Assembly: GCA_017301975.1 (NCBI GenBank)
Contig: JAFLEI010000037.1
Coordinates: 1-64,000 of the forward strand
DNA: 64,000 bases
Direction: 5' to 3'
Origin: Verrucomicrobiota bacterium
GTDB lineage: Bacteria; Verrucomicrobiota; Verrucomicrobiia; Verrucomicrobiales; Verrucomicrobiaceae
Shown: positions 7,625 through 16,172 of the stretch, piece after piece
Layout of the letters: each line of letters starts with the position of its first letter
Position numbering within the stretch: position 1 is the first letter of the stretch
Notes under the pieces: model-generated
Databases searched by the model: none
What the model was told of the DNA's origin: nothing
The model's input: only the letters and a program-made list of their open reading frames with translations
Translations under genes and position numbers: made by a program

Positions 7625-8547
7625 GCACGGATGCTATGGGGATCGCTGGCCTCGCCGTGCTGGTGCAGCTCATCATGGTCGCCCTGGCATTCGAGATGCG
7701 TGGTGATGAGCACTGGATTTTTCACGCTGGCCTGCACGGCGGTTTCGATCTCCGTGGCGATGCGGTGGGCATCTCGAAGCATGATGTCGTCGGAGAAGAG
7801 GAGGTGAACCTCGACGTAGTGCATCTCGCCCGCATCGCGATGGCGCAGGGCATGAAATTTGAGGCCGTGTTTTTCGGTTTCGCGTCGAAGCGCAGCGTCC
7901 AGAACGGTGTTCAGTTTCGGGTCTGCTGTGTCCATGAGGCCGCCCACACTCTGGCGCATGAGGCCGTAGCCGGTCCAGATGATGTTGGCGGCCATGAGGA
8001 GCCCGCAGATGGAGTCCCAGCTGTGCCAGCCGGTCAAAGCGACAAGGCCCAGGCCGACGATGGCGCCAAGACTGGTCCACACGTCAGTGAGGACGTGTTT
8101 GCCATTGGATTCGAGAATCAGGGAGCCTTGTTTTTTTCCGGTACGGATCAGATAGGCACCGAGCGCGGCATTGATGACAATCGTGAGCGCTGTCAGTGCC
8201 AGGCCCTGGTCCAGATTGGCGGGCGGGAGGTGCAGCAGCAGCCGGCGCACGGATTCGTAAATGATGAACAAGGCGGCCAGGATGATCAGCCCGCCTTCGA
8301 TCCCGGCGGAAAAGAACGCGATCTTGCTGTGGCCGTAGGGGTGGTCTGCATCGGCTGGTTTGTGCAGCAGGCCAAGGCTGAAGGTGGCGAACATCACCGC
8401 GGCGACATGCACGACGGACTCCGCCGCATCGCCGAGAATGGCCGCCGATCCGGTGAGCACGTAGGCCCCCATTTTGAGCACAAGCATCAGGAAGCCCACC
8501 GCGAGCGAGAGCCGCATGGCGCGCGTGGCATCGGTGGTGTCGCTCAT
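7621..8547 (-). CDS. Cation diffusion facilitator (CDF) family metal exporter
   Basis: This 308-residue transporter belongs to the CDF family, which exports Zn2+, Co2+, Fe2+ or Mn2+ in exchange for protons. The N-terminal part has six membrane helices, with the metal-site motif LGDAAESVVHVAAVMFA in helix 2 and the signature HPYGHSKIAFFSAGIEGG just before helix 3. Helix 5 contains DSICGLLMAANIIW. The cytoplasmic dimerisation domain (from about residue 215) binds extra metal; it holds the histidines of HALRHRDAGEMHYVEVHLLF. The C terminus ends in a His-rich stretch (ECQGDHDELHQHGEASDPH), a plausible metal sensor. It is coupled to birA by overlapping stop and start codons. Metal preference cannot be read from this. 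Confidence 0.92.
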   Translation of the reverse strand: MSDTTDATRAMRLSLAVGFLMLVLKMGAYVLTGSAAILGDAAESVVHVAAVMFATFSLGLLHKPADADHPYGHSKIAFFSAGIEGGLIILAALFIIYESVRRLLLHLPPANLDQGLALTALTIVINAALGAYLIRTGKKQGSLILESNGKHVLTDVWTSLGAIVGLGLVALTGWHSWDSICGLLMAANIIWTGYGLMRQSVGGLMDTADPKLNTVLDAALRRETEKHGLKFHALRHRDAGEMHYVEVHLLFSDDIMLRDAHRIATEIETAVQASVKNPVLITTHLECQGDHDELHQHGEASDPHSIRA

Positions 8548-8553
8548 GAGAGA

Positions 8554-9246
8554 TTAGTCACGCAGCAGCATCTCGACGATGGCCGGCACATCGGCAAAGG
8601 ACTCGACGCAGCGCCAGGGATTCAGGGCGCTCAATTCCGCATAAGAATACTCACCGGTGGCGACGGCAAGGCACTTGGCGCCGAAGGCCTCGGCGCAGCG
8701 GATGTCCTTCGGTGTGTCGCCAATGACGATGACATCGTCGATGTGATAAGTGGTGCCGGTGGCGTCCTGCATGCGTTGCAGCGCCACAGGGCCGAGCTGG
8801 TTGCGGTCATGATGATCACTGCCGAAGCCTCCTTCGAGGAAATGCTCAAAGATGCCATGACGCGTGAGCTTGATCACGGCGCCACGACGCACGTTGCCGG
8901 TGAGCAGGCCGAGATGGGCGGTGCTTTCACCGCGCAAGGCCTGCAGCAGCTGGGTCACACCGGGCAGCGTGCAGCCGGTGAAGTCCGCAGCCTGCAGACG
9001 GCGCTGGAGGTGGGACAGATAGCGGTCAAGAAATGCAAAGACCTCCTCCGGCGTGTGGATGAGATTCATGTGGCCGAACACATCCATCGCAATCGCGGGG
9101 TCGGTGGCCCCGGCGAGCTGGAGCGGCGGCAGTTGATCGCGCTGAATGCCGAAGTGTTCTTCGGCCGCGTCGAGAATGGCCGCACCACCAGCACCATTGC
9201 TGTCGATCAGCGTGCCGTCGATGTCGAAAAGAAGCAGGCGTGCCAT
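8554..9246 (-). CDS. HAD-superfamily hydrolase, phosphoglycolate-phosphatase type
   Basis: The protein has 230 residues when started at MARLLLFDIDGTLIDSNG; the frame extends upstream into the preceding gene but without homology. HAD motif I is DIDGT (nucleophile Asp and acid/base Asp), motif II is the Thr of LGLLTGN, and motif IV is VIGDTPKDIRCAEAFG. A helical cap lies between motifs I and II, as in Gph/PgmB phosphatases. It probably removes phosphate from a small metabolite; the substrate cannot be told from sequence. It starts two bases after the stop of the upstream membrane gene, so they share a transcript. Confidence 0.88.
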   Translation of the reverse strand: MARLLLFDIDGTLIDSNGAGGAAILDAAEEHFGIQRDQLPPLQLAGATDPAIAMDVFGHMNLIHTPEEVFAFLDRYLSHLQRRLQAADFTGCTLPGVTQLLQALRGESTAHLGLLTGNVRRGAVIKLTRHGIFEHFLEGGFGSDHHDRNQLGPVALQRMQDATGTTYHIDDVIVIGDTPKDIRCAEAFGAKCLAVATGEYSYAELSALNPWRCVESFADVPAIVEMLLRD

Positions 9247-9247
9247 C

Positions 9248-9811
9248 TCAGTGTGGCTTGGAGGCTGCGGCAGGAGGGTGGGCGGCGGTGCCGGTGTTGG
9301 ACGGGGCGTATTTGGACACCATGACCGTACCGATGACAGCGAGGATGCAGCCAATGATGAACTGCGGTGGAACCGCCTTGTCCGGCCGGTGGAGCAGCAT
9401 GGCGGTGAGGGTGTTGATCACCGGTGCGCCGCCGAAGACAATCGGCATGACTGCAGCAGCGGCAGCGACACCGAAGCCGCCGCCGCCTTTGAGGATGGGA
9501 GTGGCGGCTGCGCCGAGGGCGAGGACCAGGGTGAGCGCACCCAGAGCACCTGCCATACCCGCGATGAGGCTGAGAGGAATGCCGCTGCCAGTGTCACCTG
9601 TGAAGCTCCAGTTGGTGCCCCGGGCTTTCAGCACCAGCGCGGTCACGATGCCAATGAGGGCGTAGGCGATGCAGACAAAGAGAAACGCCTTCAGGCTGGC
9701 ATTGGGGGTTTCAGCACCCATGGGCATCTTGGAGCGGGCTGCGTGAAGAATAACGCCATAAACGCCCCAGGAGAGCACGGTGAGAAGAGCGTAAAGGAGC
9801 CAGGGCTGCAT
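9248..9811 (-). CDS. DMT-superfamily (EamA-like) small membrane protein
   Basis: The protein has 187 residues from ATG 9811 (MQPWLLYALLTVLSWGVYG), with about five membrane helices. The opening LTVLSWGVYGVILH and the closing helix IIGCILAVIGTVMVSKYAPS resemble half of an EamA-type drug/metabolite transporter, which is usually ten helices long. It may work as a dimer. The last residues are an Ala/Pro tail. It forms an operon with the HAD hydrolase, and the upstream gap of 124 bases holds no other gene. Confidence 0.7.
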   Translation of the reverse strand: MQPWLLYALLTVLSWGVYGVILHAARSKMPMGAETPNASLKAFLFVCIAYALIGIVTALVLKARGTNWSFTGDTGSGIPLSLIAGMAGALGALTLVLALGAAATPILKGGGGFGVAAAAAVMPIVFGGAPVINTLTAMLLHRPDKAVPPQFIIGCILAVIGTVMVSKYAPSNTGTAAHPPAAASKPH

Positions 9812-9935
9812 GATTTTGGATCGGGGTTGGGAGTTCACAGGGAGAGTTGGTGGAAGACAGTTCTTCGCTGAAATTGGGAGTGATTGCAAGGGCGGAGGGC
9901 AGAGGAGGAGATGCATCTGCCTTTGATCTCGTGAT

Positions 9936-10226
9936 CTATTGAGAGGTGCTCCACCAACGACTTAGACGGCGAAGGATATACGCGAGAACACCCAATAATG
10001 CTCCAAAGAACAGGCGACAGGCAATCAGCCGGTGGAAATGATCCTCATCAGTCGTTTTGGAGACGAGGATCGCCCGTCCTCTCTGAAACAGCCCGGTTGT
10101 GTCGTGATCAATGAAGAGATCATAGAAACCAGTTCCAAGGAGACAGCCACCAGCCAGCGCGAAGCCCACAGCGATGGGCCGGATGAGCGCTGGATGAATG
10201 TTGAACCCGGCTGTGACCATGGGCAT
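9936..10226 (-). CDS. Small membrane protein, tandem paralogue A
   Basis: The protein has 96 residues and two membrane helices: residues about 14-36 (IAVGFALAGGCLLGTGFYDLF) and a C-terminal one (LFFGALLGVLAYILRRL). The linker has the acidic motif DLFIDHDTTGLFQRGRAIL. It is clearly related to the neighbouring protein at 10307-10579; both share GxxLLGTGxYDLxID and RLxxGAL/M patterns. Start can be ATG 10226 or 10220. No named family was recognised. Confidence 0.65.
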   Translation of the reverse strand: MPMVTAGFNIHPALIRPIAVGFALAGGCLLGTGFYDLFIDHDTTGLFQRGRAILVSKTTDEDHFHRLIACRLFFGALLGVLAYILRRLSRWWSTSQ

Positions 10227-10306
10227 GTAAGATTGAATTACTTTTGATACGGCCTTTTCGGCAGTTCACCTGGTGAGGCTTGATCAGTAAAGTCGCCGCA
10301 GGTTTG

Positions 10307-10579
10307 TCAGTTATTCCGACGATGCAAGCGACCAAAAACAAATGCAATGCCAGTAAACATGGCGCCCAAGAGCAGGCGGTATGCAACGGCGACGAGAAAG
10401 CGTGTTTTATCTGCCTCCCAAGTGGCGAGAATCTGAGTGCCACGACTAAGTTCGAACGAGTCTTGATCGATCAACAGATCGTATAAACCTGTGCCAAGGA
10501 GATAGAAGCCTAAAAGCGCCCAGCAAATGGCAGAAAACCGGGACATTGCCGCCTGATCATTGAAGCCGGAGGTCGTCAT
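10307..10579 (-). CDS. Small membrane protein, tandem paralogue B
   Basis: The protein has 90 residues from ATG 10579 (MTTSGFNDQAAMSRFSAICW). The layout matches paralogue A: a helix with LLGFYLLGTGLYDLLIDQD, a polar loop with SRGTQILATWEADKTRF, and a final helix RLLLGAMFTGIAFVFGRLHRR. The longer open frame upstream to 10741 is a shadow of the thioesterase gene. The two paralogues are adjacent on the same strand, 80 bases apart, so they look like a tandem duplication. Confidence 0.65.
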   Translation of the reverse strand: MTTSGFNDQAAMSRFSAICWALLGFYLLGTGLYDLLIDQDSFELSRGTQILATWEADKTRFLVAVAYRLLLGAMFTGIAFVFGRLHRRNN

Positions 10580-10596
10580 GAGATTTTCATGTGAAG

Positions 10597-11055
10597 TTAT
10601 TTTCGCGCCCGCTCCTTCAGCAATTCCGGCGGAGCGGCCTCGATCTTGTCGCGGAAGCGCTGGGGGATCACGACGGCTTTCATCTGGCCGGTGGCGCGGT
10701 CTTTGCGCACGCAGGCGGCGGTGATGCGGCCTTCGGCACACAGGGTGCCGTCCAGCTTCCAGAAGCGGATGAAATGGCGGATGACCTTGCTGCGGACTTC
10801 TTCGACGATGAGTTCACATTCAAATTCCTCCTCGACGCGCAGCGGGGACATGTAGTCGCAGGAGGCGTGAACGCGGGGCCAGCCGACGCGCTCCTCGCCC
10901 ACGGCAGGCTGATCGACAATGGAGAAGCCGAGGCTGCGGAAGAAGGCATGCTCCACGCGTTCCATGTAGCGGAAGAAATTGGAGAAATGGACGATGCCGG
11001 CCATGTCGGTGTCGGAGAACTGGACGCGTTCGATGCAGGTGAAACGGTGGGCCAT
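10597..11055 (-). CDS. Acyl-CoA thioesterase, hotdog fold (YbgC/FadM type)
   Basis: The protein has 152 residues with the signature of the 4-hydroxybenzoyl-CoA thioesterase group: QFSDTDMAGIVHFSNFFRYM near the N terminus, containing the catalytic Asp (DTDxxGIVHF). It cleaves acyl-CoA thioesters in the cytoplasm; chain length is not readable. The middle shows VHASCDYMSPLRVEEEF, a typical hotdog strand region. It lies 17 bases upstream of paralogue B on the same strand and is probably cotranscribed with it. The YbgC form is often in the tol-pal operon, but no tol genes are seen here. Confidence 0.88.
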   Translation of the reverse strand: MAHRFTCIERVQFSDTDMAGIVHFSNFFRYMERVEHAFFRSLGFSIVDQPAVGEERVGWPRVHASCDYMSPLRVEEEFECELIVEEVRSKVIRHFIRFWKLDGTLCAEGRITAACVRKDRATGQMKAVVIPQRFRDKIEAAPPELLKERARK

Positions 11056-11104
11056 GAGAAAATTTGAGTTACAGGTCGGAGGCTTCGAGTTTCAAGCCGG
11101 GAGA

Positions 11105-11563
11105 TCAGATGCTCGGCGGCGGCAGGGCCGGAAGCATGAGCCTGCGATCCATGCCGGCAAATGGAATCGTGTAGGAGGACCCCAAAGCAATGTTGTAACG
11201 TTTAAGCTGCAGCGGGTAAAGTCGTGAATAGGTGGAGCGCAGGCGCTGGCGCAGGGGCTCATTGGCTGCCGTCTGTGGCAGGTGGCGGACCTCATCCCGC
11301 AGGAAGTTCATGCTCTGGAGCACATTGACATAGCGGACGTCCTCGGAGGCCGAAGGGGTGATTTGATTGAAGCCATAGTGGGCGATGATGACGGTGCGGG
11401 GACCGCGCGGCCCGAGGAACGGCGCGGCCATGCGCTCCGGGCCGAAGTCATCATAACTCAGCGTGAGCGACTGTCCGGGAACGGCCCTGCTCAATCCTCC
11501 CGCAGCGCAGCCTGGAAGTAGCAGCAGGGGCATTAGTAATAGAAGGATTGTGGCGAATTTCAT
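11105..11563 (-). CDS. Putative lipoprotein of unknown function
   Basis: The protein has 152 residues with a lipoprotein signal: a hydrophobic stretch (ILLLLMPLLLLPGCAAG) ending in the lipobox LPGC at residues 16-19, so Cys19 would be lipidated. The mature part is basic and polar, with PRTVIIAHYGFNQITPSASEDVRY and RLRSTYSRLYPLQLKRY. I do not recognise a family. It lies between the thioesterase and the cysteine desulfurase on the same strand, 14 bases after the latter. Confidence 0.6.
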   Translation of the reverse strand: MKFATILLLLMPLLLLPGCAAGGLSRAVPGQSLTLSYDDFGPERMAAPFLGPRGPRTVIIAHYGFNQITPSASEDVRYVNVLQSMNFLRDEVRHLPQTAANEPLRQRLRSTYSRLYPLQLKRYNIALGSSYTIPFAGMDRRLMLPALPPPSI

Positions 11564-11577
11564 GACCGTGGAGGGAT

Positions 11578-12747
11578 TCAGTGGGCAAGGACGGCGAGAT
11601 CACATCCCTGTGCCTCACGTAGTTTGTGGGCGGATTCAATCACCGCATGCGCCGCAGCTTCGGCTTCTGCCTTGGTGTTGAAGCGGCTGAAGGAAAAGCG
11701 CAGCGTGCAGGCGGCATCGCGGGCGCTGACCCCCATGGCCTCAAGGACATGCGAGGCATGCAGCGCGCCCGTGTGGCAGGCCGACCCGGCGGAGCAGGCG
11801 ATGCCCGCCTGATCCAGCAGGATGAGCATCCCTGCGGCATCGGTCTCCGGCAGACAGAGCGAGCTGGTGGTGTGCAGGCGGTGCGCCGGGCAGCCGTGAA
11901 GATGCATTTCCGGCAGCGCGGCGTGGAGCAGGTGCTCAAAGCGGTCGCGCAGCGCTTTGATGCGGGCCTTGGTGCCGTCGTCAAGATGCTGGGAGGCGAG
12001 TTCGGCGGCTTTGCCGAGGGCGACGATGCCGGGCACATTCTCCGTGCCGCCACGCCGCTCGCTTTCCTGGCCGCCACCCACCAGCAGCGGCGCAAAACGG
12101 GCGCGCTGGCTGATGTAGAGCGCGCCAATGCCCTTCGGGGCGTGCATCTTGTGCCCGCTGAGGCTGAGGAAATCGGCGGGCGTCGTCTTCACATCGAGGT
12201 GAATTTTTCCCGCCGCCTGCACGGCATCCGTATGCACCAGAGCACCGGCGGAGTGCGCCATGGCAACGATTTCATGCATGGGGGCGATGACGCCGGTTTC
12301 GTTGTTCACCCACATGATGGAAACGAGCGCGGTGGAGCCTGACCGAAGGAGCGTGCGGAGCGCTTCCAGATTGACCCGGCCATCAGGATGTACGGGGGCG
12401 ATGGTCACCTGGCCCCCCTCAGCCTGCCAGCGCCGGGCGGATTCAAGGACGGCCGCGTGCTCCGTACCGGCGATGATGAGTTCCCGCTTTGCCGGCCACA
12501 AAGCGCGCACAGAGGCATGCACGGCATTGATGGACTCAGTGCCGCCGCTGGTGAAGGCGATCTCCGTCGGGCGGGCATTGAGCAGGGATGCCACCTGGAC
12601 CCGCGCCTGCTCGAGGGCGCGGCGTACCCTGCGCCCGGAGGCGTAGCTGGCGGAGGGATTGGCGTAGTGCTCGCGCAAAAACGGCAGCATCGCGTCCAGC
12701 ACTGCTGGATCGACCGGCGTGGTGGCGTTGGCATCAAGGTAGATCAC
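11578..12747 (-). CDS. Cysteine desulfurase (NifS/IscS class)
   Basis: This PLP enzyme takes sulfur from cysteine for iron-sulfur clusters and thiolation. It starts at GTG 12747 (VIYLDANATTPVDPAV), where family sequence begins; a GTG 51 bases further up is also possible. Cofactor motifs include FTSGGTESINAVH and the lysine loop LSGHKMHAPKGIGALY. The sulfur-carrying cysteine sits in CSAGSACHTG. Length is 389 residues, in range for group I enzymes. No iscU or iscR is next to it, so it cannot be assigned to a specific NifS or IscS role. It is divergent from serS. Confidence 0.93.
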   Translation of the reverse strand: MIYLDANATTPVDPAVLDAMLPFLREHYANPSASYASGRRVRRALEQARVQVASLLNARPTEIAFTSGGTESINAVHASVRALWPAKRELIIAGTEHAAVLESARRWQAEGGQVTIAPVHPDGRVNLEALRTLLRSGSTALVSIMWVNNETGVIAPMHEIVAMAHSAGALVHTDAVQAAGKIHLDVKTTPADFLSLSGHKMHAPKGIGALYISQRARFAPLLVGGGQESERRGGTENVPGIVALGKAAELASQHLDDGTKARIKALRDRFEHLLHAALPEMHLHGCPAHRLHTTSSLCLPETDAAGMLILLDQAGIACSAGSACHTGALHASHVLEAMGVSARDAACTLRFSFSRFNTKAEAEAAAHAVIESAHKLREAQGCDLAVLAH

Positions 12748-12836
12748 GGGGGGAGAAGGTCGGACTGCTATTCCTGCTGTCAATACGCCTTCCGGCACTC
12801 GACAAGACGCACACTCCCGCTAACCTCCCCGCCCTT

Positions 12837-14108
12837 ATGCTCGACATCCGCCTCATTCGTGACACCCCAGATCAGGTCAAACAGCGCCTCGCCAACCGCA
12901 GTGGCGACTTCGCATCATTGGTGGATGAGGTGCAGTTGATCGACACGCAGCGCCGTGCCGCCGAGACAGAACGGCAGAAGCTGCAGAGTGATCGCAACCG
13001 CATCAGCAAGGAGATCGGCATTGCGAAAAAGAACGGCCAGGACACCAGCGCCATCGAGGCGGAGGTGCGCGGCATCGGCAGCCGCATCGAAGAAATCGGC
13101 CGTGAGGCCGATGTGGCGGACGCACGTCAGCGCGATCTTCTGCTGAGCATTCCGAACCTGCCGCATGAAGCCTGCCCTGTGGGCAGCACGGCGGAGGAGA
13201 ATCCGGAAGTGAAGGTCTGGGGCACCAAGCCCACCCATGACTTCCAGCCGAAGGATCACACCGTGCTCGGCGCGGCGCTCGGCATGCTCGATTTCGAAGC
13301 GGGCGCAAAAATTTCCGGCAGCGCCTTTGTGGTGTATCGCGGGGCTGGGGCCAGACTTGAACGCGCCTTGATCAGCTTCCTGCTGGACCTGCATACGACG
13401 CAGCACGGCTATGAGGAAATCAGCCCTCCGCTGCTGGTGAAGTCCGAGTGCCTCGTTGGCACGGGCCAGTTGCCGAAATTTGGCGATCAAGTGTATCACA
13501 GCGCGGCAGACGATCTCTATCTCATTCCAACCGCTGAGGTGCCGGTGACGAATCTGCATCGCGATGAAATTCTGCCGCTCGAAAAATTGCCGGTGAATTA
13601 CGCGGCCTACACGCCCTGCTTCCGTCGTGAAGCAGGCAGCGCGGGTCTCGGTACGCGTGGCCTGATTCGCATGCATCAGTTCGACAAGGTCGAGCTGGTG
13701 AAGATCGTCACCCCTGAGACGAGCATGGCTGAACTGGAAAGCCTGACCGCGAATGCGGAGAAGGTGCTGCAACTGCTCGGCCTGCACTACCGCGTCATTG
13801 AGCTTTGCACGGGCGACATTGGATTTGGCTCGGCCAAGACCTACGACATCGAAGTCTGGGCACCGGGGCAGGGGACGTATCTTGAAGTGTCGAGCTGCTC
13901 GAATTTCGGCGACTACCAGGCCCGCCGCATGAATTTGCGCTACAAGGATGAAAACGGCAAAAACCGCATCCCTCACACATTGAACGGTTCAGGCACCGCG
14001 CTGGCGCGCTTGTTTGTGGCGCTCGTTGAAACGTATCAGCAGGCCGATGGCACGATCCTGATTCCCGAGGCTCTGCGCGGTCACTTCGGTGCTGAAAAAA
14101 TCGGCTGA
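12837..14108 (+). CDS. serS: Seryl-tRNA synthetase
   Basis: This class II synthetase charges tRNA-Ser and also Sec tRNA. It starts at ATG 12837 (MLDIRLIRDTPDQVKQRL), the canonical SerRS beginning; the open frame upstream is not family sequence. Residues about 1-100 form the long N-terminal coiled-coil arm that grips the tRNA. Class II motif 2 appears as TPCFRREAGSAGLGTRGLIR, and motif 3 as LNGSGTALARLFVALVE. The C terminus ends IPEALRGHFGAEKIG. Length is 423 residues, as usual. Confidence 0.97.
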   Translation: MLDIRLIRDTPDQVKQRLANRSGDFASLVDEVQLIDTQRRAAETERQKLQSDRNRISKEIGIAKKNGQDTSAIEAEVRGIGSRIEEIGREADVADARQRDLLLSIPNLPHEACPVGSTAEENPEVKVWGTKPTHDFQPKDHTVLGAALGMLDFEAGAKISGSAFVVYRGAGARLERALISFLLDLHTTQHGYEEISPPLLVKSECLVGTGQLPKFGDQVYHSAADDLYLIPTAEVPVTNLHRDEILPLEKLPVNYAAYTPCFRREAGSAGLGTRGLIRMHQFDKVELVKIVTPETSMAELESLTANAEKVLQLLGLHYRVIELCTGDIGFGSAKTYDIEVWAPGQGTYLEVSSCSNFGDYQARRMNLRYKDENGKNRIPHTLNGSGTALARLFVALVETYQQADGTILIPEALRGHFGAEKIG

Positions 14109-14113
14109 AACTC

Positions 14114-15052
14114 ATGAAACAAGTCTGCGCCCTGTTGCTCCTGCTGGCATCCGCCCGCATCGCCTGTGCGCAGGCACCGGGTGTGCCGGTCTATGCTGAA
14201 GGGCGAGGAGCGCGCCCGAATGCGGTGCTGATGGAGCAGGCGAAAAAACTGCAGGGGACTTCTGAACTGCTGTCGATGACGAAGGCCCTTGAACAGGCGC
14301 AGCGTACGCAGTGCGACATCGCTCTGCCCGCCGCTGATTCGAAACCCCTCACAGCGCGCGAACGCTGGCAGCGTGCGCGCATGTCACACCTGCGCGTGGG
14401 GCAGTTGTACCTGTGTTCCAAGTGTGACAAATGGCATCTCGATCTGTCGGGCGGATATGCCATCACGGCCGATGGAGCGGTGGCCACATGTGCGCATGTG
14501 ATCGCGCCGCCGCCCAACATGAAAGAAGGCTGGCTGGTGGCTGCCACGGAGGAGGACGTGATTTTGCCTGTCACGGAAGTGCTCGCCTGCAATGTCGGCA
14601 CGGACGCTGCCATCATTCGCGTGAAGCCCGACAAGCCGCTCACCCCGCTGCCCTTGAATTTGGACGTGAGTCCGGGGGATGCCGTGTGGTGTTTCAGTGA
14701 TCCCGATGGCAAGCGCGGCTACTTCAGCGAGGGCATCGTGAGCCGTTTTGTGAAACGTTCGTTCATGACCAAAAAGGAGGCGGACAAGCTGCCCGAAGGC
14801 ACCGAAGTGCCCAAGCCTGTGTGGCTGGAGACGACGACGGACTGGGCGCCGGGATCGAGCGGTTCGGCGCTCATTGACCAGTTCGGCAATGCGGTGGGGC
14901 ATGTGTCTGAAATCCAGACGGTGCTCGAAGGACCGCTGCCAGCGCGAAAGAAGAAAAGCGAGGCGACGATCATCCAGCAACTGGGCACCCAGATGGTGTT
15001 TCATCAGGCCATCGGCGCGGTGGAGGTGATGGCTCTGGTGAAAATACCTTGA
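14114..15052 (+). CDS. Secreted trypsin-like serine protease with an N-terminal CxxC motif
   Basis: The protein has 312 residues with a signal peptide (MKQVCALLLLLASARIACA). A mature-region motif YLCSKCDKWHLDLSGGYAIT looks like a small CxxC..H metal or disulfide site just before the protease domain. The catalytic triad can be placed as His in TCAHVIAP, Asp in NVGTDAAIIRV, and Ser in APGSSGSALIDQFG, the DegP/S1C pattern. No PDZ domain follows. It starts five bases after the serS stop, so it is in one transcript with it. The role is probably periplasmic or surface proteolysis; substrate unknown. Confidence 0.8.
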   Translation: MKQVCALLLLLASARIACAQAPGVPVYAEGRGARPNAVLMEQAKKLQGTSELLSMTKALEQAQRTQCDIALPAADSKPLTARERWQRARMSHLRVGQLYLCSKCDKWHLDLSGGYAITADGAVATCAHVIAPPPNMKEGWLVAATEEDVILPVTEVLACNVGTDAAIIRVKPDKPLTPLPLNLDVSPGDAVWCFSDPDGKRGYFSEGIVSRFVKRSFMTKKEADKLPEGTEVPKPVWLETTTDWAPGSSGSALIDQFGNAVGHVSEIQTVLEGPLPARKKKSEATIIQQLGTQMVFHQAIGAVEVMALVKIP

Positions 15053-15161
15053 GTCTCGATTGCACTGCATTCGGGTGCCGACCCGGTCCTCTGATAGGGG
15101 GCCAGATTTCGCTTCCCAACTGATTTTTGAACCTTTAACATCGCCTGAACTCCAACAGGCC

Positions 15162-16118
15162 ATGAGCAAGCACCGAATCACCTTTGTCACGGCGGCTCTT
15201 CTGAGCACGGTTTTTCTCTCCAAACTCTGCGCCGAAGGTGACTGGAGCGTGAAAAGCGCGGAGAAGCCCAAAGTGGCCATCTTTGCCGAGGATGTCACGG
15301 TGGACGGCACCCGGCGTCCCGATCTGGGCCGTGCGCTGGCGGACAGCCTCAGCACGAAGCTGCTGCGCCGAGGCCAGATGCGGGTGTTTAATCTGACCAC
15401 GGAGGAGACCCAGAACGGCACGCAAACCTTGGTGCGCCCCAAGGATGTGCAGGGCGGAGCGCCGACGCTGGACAAAGACATCGACTACCTGCTGAGCTTT
15501 AATTTGTTCTCCAATTCCAACGAGCATCGGCTGACCCTTAAAAAGACGCGAGTCTCCACCTCGGAACTGATCGACTCCCATCAATTTTTCACCTTTGGCC
15601 GGGTGAGCGATGTTTTTGCCCTCGTGGACAAGATTGTGGATCGCGTCGATCCGCAGCCGGTGCGCCACAATTTTCCGGTTACCCAATCTCCGGCGGCGAT
15701 TCGTGCCGCGCAGCCTGACCCGACCCCGTATCAGCGGTTCTGGAACGGTGATTATTCCAATCCGGGCAGCCCGGCCTATGATCCATGGCGCGCCAACAAC
15801 GTGGCGCAGTATGATCTCAATAATGTGCCCAAGGCGCTGACCTACCGTGAACTGGGCTCCATCCAGCACATCGACACCACCTGGAGATTCACCGTCGTCA
15901 AGCCGGTCAAAGGCGTGCAGTTGAGCAGCCGTGACCCGCTGCATGTGCTTTACGACGAAGGCGACGTGTATGCCAATCTTCGCGTCGGCACCGTGGAGCA
16001 GGCCGGAGTCATCGCCGATTACGGCGGCATGACGCCGGAGCATCACAAGCTGTTCAATGGTGACAAGGTCTTCGGCTGGTACTCGCCTCCTCAGGAGAAG
16101 CCGGCGAACACGAAGTAG
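15162..16118 (+). CDS. Periplasmic protein, possibly CsgG/TolB-N-like
   Basis: The protein has 318 residues from ATG 15162, with a signal peptide (FVTAALLSTVFLSKLCA). The start of the mature part, PKVAIFAEDVTVDGTRR followed by LGRALADSLSTKLLRRGQMR, resembles the beta-alpha fold of CsgG, FlgT or TolB N-terminal domains, which find or form outer-membrane complexes. The middle (YLLSFNLFSNSNEHRLTLKK) fits a beta-rich core. The C-terminal 100 residues (HIDTTWRFTVVKPVKGVQL) look like a separate all-beta domain. The family call is uncertain. No curli-type genes are nearby. Confidence 0.5.
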   Translation: MSKHRITFVTAALLSTVFLSKLCAEGDWSVKSAEKPKVAIFAEDVTVDGTRRPDLGRALADSLSTKLLRRGQMRVFNLTTEETQNGTQTLVRPKDVQGGAPTLDKDIDYLLSFNLFSNSNEHRLTLKKTRVSTSELIDSHQFFTFGRVSDVFALVDKIVDRVDPQPVRHNFPVTQSPAAIRAAQPDPTPYQRFWNGDYSNPGSPAYDPWRANNVAQYDLNNVPKALTYRELGSIQHIDTTWRFTVVKPVKGVQLSSRDPLHVLYDEGDVYANLRVGTVEQAGVIADYGGMTPEHHKLFNGDKVFGWYSPPQEKPANTK

Positions 16119-16172
16119 AGTTGATATGGCTTTGACGTGGGCTATTGGCACTGCCGCCAAATCCCGCCCCCC

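Noticed and set aside
7579..9324. 581-residue plus-strand frame
   Set aside because: Antisense to the CDF transporter, HAD and neighbouring genes, all of which have clear motifs.
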